From Nocardiopsis sp. CC223A (GTDB taxonomy: Bacteria; Actinomycetota; Actinomycetes; Streptosporangiales; Streptosporangiaceae): 64,000 nt of DNA. Within the stretch, counting starts at the first letter, position 1, and each line of letters starts with the position of its first letter. The notes under the pieces are model-generated. The model did not search any database. It had not been told where the DNA came from and was given only the letters and a program-made list of their open reading frames with translations. The DNA lies in assembly GCF_030766825.1 (NCBI RefSeq), contig NZ_JASFDV010000019.1, forward strand, positions 26,121 through 90,120, in the 5' to 3' direction. Both the position numbers and the translations under genes were made by a program. Positions 17,204 to 25,818 of this stretch are shown here, piece after piece.

Positions 17204-17217
17204 TTAGGTACACCTAA
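17204..17217. promoter_or_regulatory. Inverted repeat in the aldolase-betB divergent promoter
   Basis: TTAGGT and ACCTAA arms separated by AC, 80 bp upstream of the aldolase-like start and about 200 bp upstream of betB. It is a good candidate operator for one or both genes. It is shorter than a DtxR/IdeR iron box. The regulator is not identifiable from this window. Confidence 0.5.
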
Positions 17218-17414
17218 ATGTACGTCAAAGACTCTTCCCTGTATTCCCCAGGTTCGAGCGTGGGCTCCACCCCGAACCCCCGCGGAGTGTGGTTCTTTAC
17301 GCCTGGGTTACGTGATGCGGACCACGGGTGACGACGCCTCCTACGAGCATTTGTGCTGATCAGAGCCGGTTTGTGGGTGTTGTGACGCAAGTGCCCTATG
17401 AGAAGAGGTTGTTT

Positions 17415-18968
17415 GTGACCAGCGGACGAGGGCACACCGGGCCCGTGAACGAACGCCATGACACCCTCCCGGAGGCGCCCTATCTGGCGCTTCCGGGCTC
17501 GACCCGCGCCACCAGCATCCACATCGACGGGCAGTGGCGGGCCGCCCGCGACGGCCGGGTGCGGGAGATCATCGACCCCGCCGACGCCTCCGTGCTGACC
17601 GTCGTCAGCGAGGGCGGCCGGGCCGACACCGAGGATGCGATCGCCGCCGCCGGACGGGCCTTCGCCGGTCCGTGGCGCGGCACCACGGCGGGCGAGCGCG
17701 CCCGCCTGCTGGAGCGCATCGCCGACCTCCTCCAGCGGGACCGGGCCGAGATCGCCCTGGAGGAGTCCCTCGACACCGGCAAGACCGTGGAGGAGGGCGG
17801 CATCGACGTCGACGACGTCACCGAGGTCTTCCGCTACTACGCGGGCCTGGCCGACAAGGACACCGGCCGCCTGGTGTCCGCGCCCGCGGGTGTGCAGAGC
17901 CGGATCGTGTACGAACCCGTCGGCGTCTGCGGCCTCATCACCCCGTGGAACTACCCGCTGCTCCAGCTCTCCTGGAAGCTCGCCCCGGCCCTGGCCGCCG
18001 GGAACACCTGCGTGATCAAGCCCACCGAGGTCACCCCCGTCACCAGCCTCAAGCTCATGGAGCTGGTGGTGGAGGCGGGCGTCCCCGCCGGGGTCGTCAA
18101 CCTGGTCACCGGCAGCGGCCCCGAGGCGGGCGCGCCCCTGTCGGAGCACCCCGGTGTGGACCTGGTGTCCTTCACCGGCGGCCTGGCCACCGGGCGGCGG
18201 ATCATGGCCGCCGCCGCGCCCACTGTCAAGAAGGTCGCGCTGGAGCTGGGCGGCAAGAACCCGAACATCATCTTCCCGGACGTGGACCTGGACACCGCCG
18301 TGGACTACGCGCTCGCCGCCGCGTTCTTCCACTCCGGGCAGGTCTGCTCGGCCGGGGCCCGGCTCATCGTGCACGAGGACGTCCACGACGCCTTCACCGC
18401 CGAGCTGGCCCGCCGCGCCGACGCCATCCGCATCGGCCGCGGCCAGGACGAGGGGGTGCGCTGCGGCCCGCTGGTGTCGGAGCAGCACCGGGCCAAGGTC
18501 GAGGCCGCCGTCGCCCGCGGCGTCGAGGAGGGCGCACGCATCATCGCGGGCGGCCGGCGCCCCGACGACCCCGGGCTCCGGGACGGCTACTTCTACCGTC
18601 CCACCGTGTTCGTCGACTGCGACCGCTCCATGGACATCGTCCAGACCGAGGTGTTCGGCCCGGTCGTCACCGTCGAGCGCTTCCGCACCGAGGAGGAGGC
18701 GATCGCCCTGGGCAACGACACCGACTACGGGCTCTCCGGCGGCGTGTGGACCGACGACACCGCGCGCGGCGAGCGCGTGGCCGCGGCCCTGCGCCACGGC
18801 ACCGTCTGGGTCAACGACTACGGCCCCTACTTCCCCGGCGCCGAGTGGGGCGGCTTCGGCCGCAGCGGCATCGGCCGCGAACTCGGCCCGTCCGGGCTCG
18901 CCGAGTACCGGGAGGCCAAGCACATCTACCGCAACCTGGCGCCCGAACCGCAGCGCTGGTTCGGCTGA
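17415..18968 (+). CDS. betB: Betaine-aldehyde dehydrogenase
   Basis: NAD(P)-dependent oxidation of betaine aldehyde to glycine betaine in the cytosol. The 517-residue protein has the aldehyde dehydrogenase hallmarks: LITPWNYPLLQLSWKLAPAL, cofactor-site FTGG, the catalytic Glu in ALELGGKNPN, the nucleophile Cys in HSGQVCSAGAR and the late EVFGPVVTV. It is about 20 residues longer than usual at the N-terminus; GTG at 17415 is preceded by AGAAGAGG. It is the first gene of a choline/betaine operon with betA and a betaine importer. Confidence 0.92.
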   Translation: MTSGRGHTGPVNERHDTLPEAPYLALPGSTRATSIHIDGQWRAARDGRVREIIDPADASVLTVVSEGGRADTEDAIAAAGRAFAGPWRGTTAGERARLLERIADLLQRDRAEIALEESLDTGKTVEEGGIDVDDVTEVFRYYAGLADKDTGRLVSAPAGVQSRIVYEPVGVCGLITPWNYPLLQLSWKLAPALAAGNTCVIKPTEVTPVTSLKLMELVVEAGVPAGVVNLVTGSGPEAGAPLSEHPGVDLVSFTGGLATGRRIMAAAAPTVKKVALELGGKNPNIIFPDVDLDTAVDYALAAAFFHSGQVCSAGARLIVHEDVHDAFTAELARRADAIRIGRGQDEGVRCGPLVSEQHRAKVEAAVARGVEEGARIIAGGRRPDDPGLRDGYFYRPTVFVDCDRSMDIVQTEVFGPVVTVERFRTEEEAIALGNDTDYGLSGGVWTDDTARGERVAAALRHGTVWVNDYGPYFPGAEWGGFGRSGIGRELGPSGLAEYREAKHIYRNLAPEPQRWFG

Positions 18969-19029
18969 CCGCGACAGCACGAGTCGGTTTCCCGGCATCC
19001 CCCGGTAGAACAACGAGAGGAATCAGGCC

Positions 19030-20595
19030 GTGTCCCACGACCGCACCTACGACTACGTGATCGTCGGCGGTGGCACCGCGGGGTCGGTGCTCGCCGACCG
19101 CCTCACCGAGGACCCCGACACCACCGTCTGCCTCATCGAGGGCGGACCCGACGACCGGGACCTGGAGCACGTGCTCCGCCTGCGCGACTGGTTGAGCGTC
19201 CTCGACGGCGACCTCGACCTCAAGTACACGACCACCGAGCAGCCGCGCGGCAACTCGCACATCCTGCACTCGCGGGCCCGCGTGCTGGGCGGTTGCTCCT
19301 CCCACAACACGCTCATCAGCTTCCGGCCCTTCGCCGAGGACCTCGACGACTGGGTGGCCGCCGGGGCCGAGGGCTGGGACAACGCCACCGTGCAGTCCTA
19401 CGCCGACCGGATCAAGTGCAACATCGTCCCGGTCGCCGACAAGGACCGCAACACCATGGTCCGCGACTGGGTGGAGTCCGCGGCCAAGGCCACCGGCGTC
19501 CCGGTCGTCGAGGACTTCAACGCCCTGACCTCGCACGGCGGCGGGTTCGCCGAGGGCGCCGGGTTCCTGTCCATCGCCTACGACCCCTACACCGGGTACC
19601 GCTCCTCGGCGTCGGTCGCCTACCTGCACCCGATCATGGACGTGCGCGACAACCTCACCGTCCTGTTGGAGACCTGGGTGGACCGGGTCGTCCTGGACGG
19701 GGACCGCGCCACCGGGGTGGAGGCGACGGATAGGGACGGGCGCCGCATCTCGGTGTCGGCGCGGCGCGAGGTGATCCTCAGCGCGGGAGCCGTCGACACG
19801 CCGCGGCTGCTGCTGCTCTCGGGCATCGGCGACGCCGGGCACCTGCGCGAGGTCGGGGTGGAGCCCCGCCACGACCTGCCGGGCGTGGGCGAGAACCTGC
19901 TCGACCACCCCGAGTCGATCATCATGTGGAAGACGAGCAGGCCGGTCCCGCAGAACACGGTGATGGACTCCGACGCCGCGCTGTTCGTCCGGCGCGACGA
20001 CTCCGACCCGCGCCCGGACCTGATGTTCCACATCTACCAGATCCCCTTCGACGACAACACGAAGCGGCTGGGCTACACCTCCCCGCCCGACGGCTACGCG
20101 GTCTGCATGACCCCGAACATCCCGCGCTCGCGCTCGCGCGGCCGGCTCTACCTGACCAGCGCGGATCCCAAGGACAAGCCCGCCCTGGACTTCCGGTACT
20201 TCACCGACCCCGACGGCTACGACGAGCAGACCATCGTCGACGGCCTCAAGATCGCCCGGCAGGTCGCCGAGGCCGAGCCGTTCCGATCCTGGATCGAGGC
20301 CGAGGTGGCTCCCGGCCCCGGGGTGCGGACCGACGAGGAGCTGTCGGAGTACGGCCGCCGCGCCGCCCACACCGTCTACCACCCGGCGGGCACCTGCCGG
20401 ATGGGCGCCGCCGACGATCCGCTGGCCGTGGTCGACCCGCGGCTGCGGGTCCGGGGCCTGCGCGGGCTGCGGATCGCCGACGCGTCCGTCTTCCCGACCC
20501 TGCCCACACCCAATCCCATGGTCATGGTCCTGGCCCTGGGCGAACGCGCCGCCGACCTGGTGCGCGAGGACCACCGCCGCGAGGAGGCCCGATGA
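19030..20595 (+). CDS. betA: Choline dehydrogenase (GMC oxidoreductase)
   Basis: FAD-dependent oxidation of choline to betaine aldehyde. The 521-residue protein shows the FAD-binding start YVIVGGGTAGSVLADRL, the GMC signature around ARVLGGCSSHNTLI, a second one at LSAGAVDTPRLLLLSG, and the catalytic His in HTVYHPAGTCRMG near residue 455. It is in tandem after betB with a 61-bp gap, GTG start at 19030. The four-base overlap with the ABC ATPase gene ties it to betaine import. Confidence 0.92.
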   Translation: MSHDRTYDYVIVGGGTAGSVLADRLTEDPDTTVCLIEGGPDDRDLEHVLRLRDWLSVLDGDLDLKYTTTEQPRGNSHILHSRARVLGGCSSHNTLISFRPFAEDLDDWVAAGAEGWDNATVQSYADRIKCNIVPVADKDRNTMVRDWVESAAKATGVPVVEDFNALTSHGGGFAEGAGFLSIAYDPYTGYRSSASVAYLHPIMDVRDNLTVLLETWVDRVVLDGDRATGVEATDRDGRRISVSARREVILSAGAVDTPRLLLLSGIGDAGHLREVGVEPRHDLPGVGENLLDHPESIIMWKTSRPVPQNTVMDSDAALFVRRDDSDPRPDLMFHIYQIPFDDNTKRLGYTSPPDGYAVCMTPNIPRSRSRGRLYLTSADPKDKPALDFRYFTDPDGYDEQTIVDGLKIARQVAEAEPFRSWIEAEVAPGPGVRTDEELSEYGRRAAHTVYHPAGTCRMGAADDPLAVVDPRLRVRGLRGLRIADASVFPTLPTPNPMVMVLALGERAADLVREDHRREEAR

Positions 20596-21872
20596 GCGCC
20601 CCGACGACCGAACCCGCCGCTTCGCCGGGCGGCCCGCAGGACGTCACCTTCTCCGTCCGCAACCTGTGGAAGATCTTCGGCAGGAACGCCGACACCATCG
20701 TCGGCGGCGAACTGGAGCGGGCCGACCGGGACCGGATCAAGGAGGAGACCGGCTGCACCGTCGCGGTGCGCGACGTCTCCTTCGACGTCCGACCGGGTGA
20801 GATCTTCGTGGTCATGGGCCTGTCCGGCTCGGGCAAGTCCACGCTCATCCGCTGCCTGACCCGCCTGATCGAACCCACCTCCGGGCAGGTGCTGCTCGAC
20901 GGGGAGGACGTCGGCGAGGCCACCCCGCAGCGGCTGCGCGAGCTGCGCCGCCACAAGATCGCCATGGTCTTCCAGCACTTCGGCCTGCTGCCCAACCGCA
21001 AGATCATCGACAACGTCGCCTACGGCCTGGAGGTGCGCGGCATGGCGCGCGCCGAACGCTACGAGCGGGCCGAGCAGATGATCGGGATGGTCGGCCTGTC
21101 GGGTTATGAGGGCTCCCGGCCGGGCGAGCTGTCCGGCGGCATGCAGCAGCGCGTCGGCCTGGCCCGCGCGCTGGCCGTGGACCCCGAGGTGCTGCTGTTC
21201 GACGAGCCGTTCAGCGCACTGGACCCGCTCATCCGCCGCGACATGCAGCAGGAGGTCGTCCGGCTCCAGCGCGAGCTGGCCAAGACCTCGGTGTTCATCA
21301 CCCACGACCTCCAGGAGGCGCTCAAGCTGGGCGACCGCATCGCCATCATGCGCGACGGCGAACTCGTCCAGGTGGGCACCCCGGAGGAGGTGGTGGGGCG
21401 GCCGGCCGACGCGTACGTCGCCGACTTCACCTCCGACGTCGCCCGCACCACCGTGCTCACCGCCCGGTGGCTGGTGCGCGACGCCTTCCCCGAGGAGAGC
21501 ACCGACGGGCCGGTGACCGAACCCGGCACCGTCCTGGCGGAGGTGCTGCCGATGCTCGCCGCCAGCACCGCCCCGGTGCGGGTGGTGGAGAACGGCCGGC
21601 TGCTCGGCTACGTGGGCCGCGACGACGTGCTGCGCGCCATCGCCGAGGACCAGTTGGCCGACGCCTCCGTGGCCGCGGCCATCGAGGAGGAGACGGTGGG
21701 GGAGCTGTCCGAGGACCTCGTCGACCACGGTTCCGACAACCCGGCGGCCGACACCGGTCCGGAGGGGCCCGACCGGCCGGGGGAGGGCGACCCGGGCGGG
21801 GCCACGACCGCGTCGGCCGGGACCGACCCCGAGGGGCACGGGGGTCCCGCACCGACCGGGGCGGGTGGCTGA
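20592..21872 (+). CDS. Glycine betaine/choline ABC transporter ATP-binding protein
   Basis: QAT-family ATPase (OpuAA/ProV type), 426 residues. It has the typical N-terminal insertion IFGRNADTI, Walker A GLSGSGKST, MVFQHFGLLPNRK, signature LSGGMQQRV, Walker B VLLFDEPFSALDP and THDLQEAL. After the ATPase domain comes a CBS-like region (APVRVVENGRLLGYVGRDDV), the osmosensory part in OpuA, apparently a single repeat, and then a long acidic Gly/Pro-rich tail of about 55 residues that may be flexible. Its start overlaps the betA stop (ATGA). Confidence 0.93.
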   Translation: MSAPTTEPAASPGGPQDVTFSVRNLWKIFGRNADTIVGGELERADRDRIKEETGCTVAVRDVSFDVRPGEIFVVMGLSGSGKSTLIRCLTRLIEPTSGQVLLDGEDVGEATPQRLRELRRHKIAMVFQHFGLLPNRKIIDNVAYGLEVRGMARAERYERAEQMIGMVGLSGYEGSRPGELSGGMQQRVGLARALAVDPEVLLFDEPFSALDPLIRRDMQQEVVRLQRELAKTSVFITHDLQEALKLGDRIAIMRDGELVQVGTPEEVVGRPADAYVADFTSDVARTTVLTARWLVRDAFPEESTDGPVTEPGTVLAEVLPMLAASTAPVRVVENGRLLGYVGRDDVLRAIAEDQLADASVAAAIEEETVGELSEDLVDHGSDNPAADTGPEGPDRPGEGDPGGATTASAGTDPEGHGGPAPTGAGG

Positions 21873-21873
21873 C

Positions 21874-23862
21874 ATGGCCGTGACGACTCCGGCCGGGGGG
21901 CCCGGCGGGTCCGACCCGGTGTACCGCGAACAGGGGAGCCGACCCCGGGCCGCAGCGCGCCGGGACCCGGCCGCGGTCCTGCGGTCCCCGTGGCTGTGGG
22001 CGCTGGTGGTGTTCGCCGTCCTGGTGGCGGGCCACTGGGCGGCCCGCCTGGCCTGGGGCGGCGGACCCGGCTTCCCGACCGACACCGGTGAACGGTTCAT
22101 GGCGTGGCTGGACGGGATCTACGCCTGGATCGTCGTCAACCGCAACGACAGCCCGCTGTTCCTGTACTTCTTCAACTACATCTCGGTGGGGCTGGGGTCG
22201 GCCGTCGTGCTGATCAACCGGTTCCTGGAGTTCCTGGCCTGGCCCGGGGTGACCGTGCTCGGCACCGTCATCGCCTGGCGGGTGGCCGGGTGGCGGGTCG
22301 CGCTGCTGGTCCTGGGCACCTTCGGGGTGTTCGCCCTGACCGGGCTGTGGGACGAGTCGATGCGGACGCTGGCGCTGATCATCACCTCGGTGTCCATCGC
22401 CCTGCTGTTCGGCATCCCGCTGGGCATCCTGGCCGGGCGCAGCGACCGCTTCCACCGCGCCATCCGGCCGGTGCTGGACTTCATGCAGATCATGCCGGCG
22501 TTCGCGTACCTGCTGCCGTTCGTGCTGCTGTTCGGCATCGGCGACCCGGCGGCGGCCGTGGTCACCGCGGTCTACGCGATCCCGCCCGCGGTGCGCATCA
22601 CCGCGCTGGCCATCCGCGAGGTGCCCCAGGGCGCCATCGAGGCGACCACCTCGCTGGGGTCCACACCCTGGCAGATCCTCACCAAGGTGCAGTTGCCCAG
22701 TGCCCGGCGCACCATCCTGCTGGGCGTCAACCAGACCATCATGCTGGCCGTGTCCATGGTCGTCATCGCGTCGGTCATCGGCGCGGGCGGCCTGGGCGAC
22801 GCCATCTACCAGGCCCTGTCCAAGGTCAACGTGGGGCAGGCGCTCCAGGCCGGGCTGGCGATCGTCATGCTCGCCATCGCCATGGACCGGGTGACCGGCG
22901 CCGTCGGGCACGGCTCGCGGGGCACCGCCGGGGTCCCCGAGCGGTACCGGCTGCCGCTGCTGGGGGCCGACCTCATCATCCTCATCACCACCGTGGCGGT
23001 GTGCCGCCTGATCGGGGTGGAGGGCTGGCCGCGCGACCTCTCCGTCGACATCAGCGATCCGGTGAACGCCTTCGAGGACTGGCTCCAGACGGCCATCGGC
23101 CCGTTCACCACGGCGCTGGGCACCTGGACCCTGGACTGGGTGCTGGGGCCGCTCAGCGGGCTGCTGGGCGGTTCGCCCTGGTGGCTGGTGATCCTGTGCG
23201 CCACCGCGCTGGGCTGGATCTTCGGGGGGTGGCGCACCGCGCTGGTCTCCGCCGGGTCGTTCGTGGCCGTCGGCCTGCTCGGGGTGTGGGGCAACGCCAT
23301 GGACACGCTGTCCCAGGTGCTGGTGGCCTCGGTGATCACCATCGCGCTGGGCGTGGTCGTCGGGGTGCTGATGTCGCGCAGCGACGTGTTCGCCGCGATC
23401 CTGCGGCCCGTCCTGGACGCCATGCAGACCCTGCCGCCGTTCGTGTACCTCATCCCGGCGGTGGCGCTGTTCGGCATCGGGCGGGTGCCCGCCCTGGTGG
23501 CGGCGGTCATCTTCGCGCTGCCGCCGGTGATCCGCCTGGTCAACGACGGCATCCGGGGCGTGTCCCCGGCCTCGCTGGAGGCGGCGACGTCCCAGGGCTC
23601 CACCGGGTGGCAGCTGCTGACCAAGGTCGAGCTGCCGCTGGCGCGCGGCTCGCTGCTGCTCGCCGTCAACCAGGGGCTCATCCTCGTGCTGTCCATGGTG
23701 GTCATGGGCGCCCTGGTGGGCGCCGGATCGCTGGGCTTCGACGTGGTGTTCGGCCTGGCGCAGAACGAGCTGGGGCTGGGTCTGGCCTCGGGTCTGGCCA
23801 TCGTGTGCCTGGGCCTGTTCCTGGACCGGGTCACCCAGGGAAGGAAGGTGCAGCGTGCGTAG
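21874..23862 (+). CDS. Glycine betaine ABC permease, two permease domains fused
   Basis: A 662-residue membrane protein containing two complete QAT permease units in tandem. Each has its own EAA-type loop (REVPQGAIEATTSLGSTPWQ and GVSPASLEAATSQGSTGWQ) and the same helix order, so one chain can replace the usual homodimer. The preceding ATPase stop overlaps this region; ATG at 21874 is used, though GTG at 21865 is also possible. It forms the import channel with the ATPase upstream and the lipoprotein downstream. Confidence 0.93.
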   Translation: MAVTTPAGGPGGSDPVYREQGSRPRAAARRDPAAVLRSPWLWALVVFAVLVAGHWAARLAWGGGPGFPTDTGERFMAWLDGIYAWIVVNRNDSPLFLYFFNYISVGLGSAVVLINRFLEFLAWPGVTVLGTVIAWRVAGWRVALLVLGTFGVFALTGLWDESMRTLALIITSVSIALLFGIPLGILAGRSDRFHRAIRPVLDFMQIMPAFAYLLPFVLLFGIGDPAAAVVTAVYAIPPAVRITALAIREVPQGAIEATTSLGSTPWQILTKVQLPSARRTILLGVNQTIMLAVSMVVIASVIGAGGLGDAIYQALSKVNVGQALQAGLAIVMLAIAMDRVTGAVGHGSRGTAGVPERYRLPLLGADLIILITTVAVCRLIGVEGWPRDLSVDISDPVNAFEDWLQTAIGPFTTALGTWTLDWVLGPLSGLLGGSPWWLVILCATALGWIFGGWRTALVSAGSFVAVGLLGVWGNAMDTLSQVLVASVITIALGVVVGVLMSRSDVFAAILRPVLDAMQTLPPFVYLIPAVALFGIGRVPALVAAVIFALPPVIRLVNDGIRGVSPASLEAATSQGSTGWQLLTKVELPLARGSLLLAVNQGLILVLSMVVMGALVGAGSLGFDVVFGLAQNELGLGLASGLAIVCLGLFLDRVTQGRKVQRA

Positions 23863-24814
23863 GGGACCTCTCATCAGGATCCTGGCGGCCGCGACCGCGG
23901 CGGCCCTGCTCTCCTCCTGCGCGGTGCGTACCGACCAGGTCGCCCGGGACCCGGGCACGGTGCGCATGGCGCTCAACGGCTGGGTCGGCTACGAGGCCAG
24001 CGCCGAGGTGCTCGCCTACATCCTCCGCGAGGAGATGGACTACCAGGTGCAGCTGGTCCGGGTGGACGAGCAGCCGTCCTGGCAGGCCATCGACCAGGGC
24101 GTCATCGACGTCATCGTGGAGAACTGGGGCCACGAGGACCTCATGGAGCTGTACGGCCCCGGGGGCAACGGCACCGTGGTCGACGGCGGCCCCAACGGCA
24201 ACGAGGGCGTGATCGGCTGGTACGTGCCCGCCTACGTGGTGGAGGAGTACCCGGAGATCACCACGCTGGAGGGGCTCCGGGAGAACACCGACATCTTCCG
24301 GACGGCCGAGACCGGTGACCGGGGCGAGTTCCTGGGCGGCGCCCCCGGGTTCGTCACCCAGGACCAGGGGATGATCAACGCCTTCGACCTGGACCTCCAG
24401 ATCGTGTTCGCCGGGTCCGAGCCCGCGCAGATCACCGAGGTGCGGCGGCGGTACGCCGACGAGGAGCCGGTGCTCTTCTACTTCTACGACCCGCAGTGGC
24501 TCCAGGAGGAGCTGGACCTGGTCAAGATCGACCTGCCGCCCTACGAGGAGGGCTGCGACGCCGACCTGGACTCGGTGCCCTGCGACTACCCGGCCTATGA
24601 GCTGAACAAGATCTTCCGGGCCGGGTTCGTGGAGGAGAACGACCCCGCGTACCGGTTCCTCGACAACTGGACGTGGACCAACGCGGACCAGAACGAGGTG
24701 GCCCGGATGATCGCCGACGAGGGGCTGGACCCCACCGAGGCGGCCGAGGTCTGGGTCCGGGACAACCCGGACGTGTGGCGGCCGTGGATCCCGGAGGACT
24801 TCGAGGACCGGTGA
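23855..24814 (+). CDS. Glycine betaine-binding lipoprotein
   Basis: A 319-residue substrate-binding protein of the OpuAC/ProX type. Signal peptide with lipobox LSSC (Cys at about 23), so it should be membrane-anchored outside the cell. The start of the mature domain (VRMALNGWVGYEASAEVLAY) and Trp-rich clefts (VIVENWGHED, NWTWTNADQNEVARMI, NPDVWRPWIP) fit quaternary-amine binding. The GTG start overlaps the permease end by eight bases. It completes the betaine importer; with betAB the cell could use choline as an osmoprotectant source. Confidence 0.93.
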   Translation: MRRGPLIRILAAATAAALLSSCAVRTDQVARDPGTVRMALNGWVGYEASAEVLAYILREEMDYQVQLVRVDEQPSWQAIDQGVIDVIVENWGHEDLMELYGPGGNGTVVDGGPNGNEGVIGWYVPAYVVEEYPEITTLEGLRENTDIFRTAETGDRGEFLGGAPGFVTQDQGMINAFDLDLQIVFAGSEPAQITEVRRRYADEEPVLFYFYDPQWLQEELDLVKIDLPPYEEGCDADLDSVPCDYPAYELNKIFRAGFVEENDPAYRFLDNWTWTNADQNEVARMIADEGLDPTEAAEVWVRDNPDVWRPWIPEDFEDR

Positions 24815-24866
24815 CCGCCTCCCGGGCCGGGGGAGCGGCCCCGGCCCGGGACACGGATGGCGAAAA

Positions 24867-24886
24867 GTGCTACCGGTGGTGCTACC
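24867..24886 (+). promoter_or_regulatory. Direct repeat upstream of the VapBC-like operon
   Basis: GTGCTACC occurs at 24867-24874 and 24879-24886 (12-bp period), 20-40 bp before the antitoxin ATG. Such repeats are typical operators for autorepression by a VapB-like antitoxin. A TATCGT -10-like element follows at about 24894. Confidence 0.45.
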
Positions 24887-24906
24887 TGGTGGGTATCGTT
24901 GGGCGC

Positions 24907-25269
24907 ATGACCGCTGAGAAGCTTTCCGTGTCCCTGGAGTCCGAGACGGTCGCCCGCGCACGGCGGGCGGCCGAGCGCGACGGCATTCCGCTGTCGAGAT
25001 GGCTGGACAGGGCGGCCAGAAAGGTCGCCGACCTGGAAGAGGGGCGTGCCGCCCTCGAAGAGCACTTCGCCGAGCACGGGGAGCCCAGGCCCGAAGCCAT
25101 GGCCCGGGCGCGGGCCGAGATGGACAGGACCGGCGTCGGACGTCCCGCCCCCCCGGAGGACCTCCGGGCGAACGATGCGGCCCTGGCGTATCTGGACCGG
25201 CTCGCAGAGGTCGACCGGCCGGAGTTCGTCGAACCTCCGGAGTCCTGGATGAAAAGGGATGACACATGA
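24907..25269 (+). CDS. VapB-like antitoxin
   Basis: A 120-residue protein with an N-terminal ribbon-helix-helix-like segment (KLSVSLESETVARARRAAER followed by DGIPLSRWLDRAARK), then a helical acidic region and a C-terminus that would bind the toxin. Its stop overlaps the PIN toxin ATG. It is somewhat longer than typical VapB proteins. Autoregulation through the direct repeat just upstream is likely. Confidence 0.8.
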   Translation: MTAEKLSVSLESETVARARRAAERDGIPLSRWLDRAARKVADLEEGRAALEEHFAEHGEPRPEAMARARAEMDRTGVGRPAPPEDLRANDAALAYLDRLAEVDRPEFVEPPESWMKRDDT

Positions 25270-25667
25270 AGGTGTTGCGTCCCAAAAGCCTGGTTCTGGA
25301 CGCGGGGGCGCTCCGCGCGGCCGAGGCCGATCCCCACGGCCAGGTGTGGTACCTGTGCCGCGAGGCCAACGCCGGAGGTCTGCAACCGGTGATCCCTTCC
25401 ATCGTGCTGGCCCGGATCTGGCGGGGCGGAGCCCGGCAGGCGGGTGTCGCACGGATCGTCAAGGCATGTGAGGTGGTCGGGGTCGACCACTCCATGGCAC
25501 TCCGCCTCGGAACCCTGCTGGGTGTGGCGGGAACACGCGACGTGGTCGACGGTGTGGTGGTCCTGCTCGCGATGGAGAGGAACGCGACGGTGGTCACCTC
25601 GGACCCCGGTGACATCGGGAAGATCGCCGACTCCGTCCAAGGGCGGGTGCCGACGATCGTGGTGTGA
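25266..25667 (+). CDS. PIN-domain (VapC-like) toxin
   Basis: A 133-residue PIN-domain ribonuclease-type toxin coupled to the upstream antitoxin by an ATGA overlap. The acidic sites are visible at LVLDAGAL, RDVVDGVVVLLA and VVTSDPGDI. The second acidic residue, usually LAEVWRGG in this subfamily, reads LARIWRGG, Glu to Arg. This may weaken metal binding, so activity is uncertain. Confidence 0.82.
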   Translation: MKVLRPKSLVLDAGALRAAEADPHGQVWYLCREANAGGLQPVIPSIVLARIWRGGARQAGVARIVKACEVVGVDHSMALRLGTLLGVAGTRDVVDGVVVLLAMERNATVVTSDPGDIGKIADSVQGRVPTIVV

Positions 25668-25768
25668 GAGATCGGTCGCGGTTGCGACGCGGCCCGGTCT
25701 CGGCAGGCATGACGAGGGGTTTCGGGGGAATCGGGGTATTCGCGCCCCTTGCCCGTGCGAGCACAGGA

Positions 25769-25785
25769 CATGAGAATCATTCATG
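25769..25785. promoter_or_regulatory. Candidate Zur/Fur-type operator
   Basis: CATGAGAATCATTCATG has CATGA/TCATG outer arms and a core TGAGAATCATT that resembles the left half of the actinobacterial Zur box (TGAAAATCATTTTCA); the right half matches poorly. It lies 34-50 bp before the EEP phosphatase start, which would suit repression of that gene. Confidence 0.3.
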
Positions 25786-25818
25786 TTCGCTGGTGCGGGC
25801 ACCGACCCCTGGAGGACC

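Noticed and set aside
17204..17217. DtxR/IdeR iron box
   Set aside because: The inverted repeat is 14 bp with a 2-bp centre; the iron box is a 19-bp site with a different centre. Kept only as an unassigned operator.
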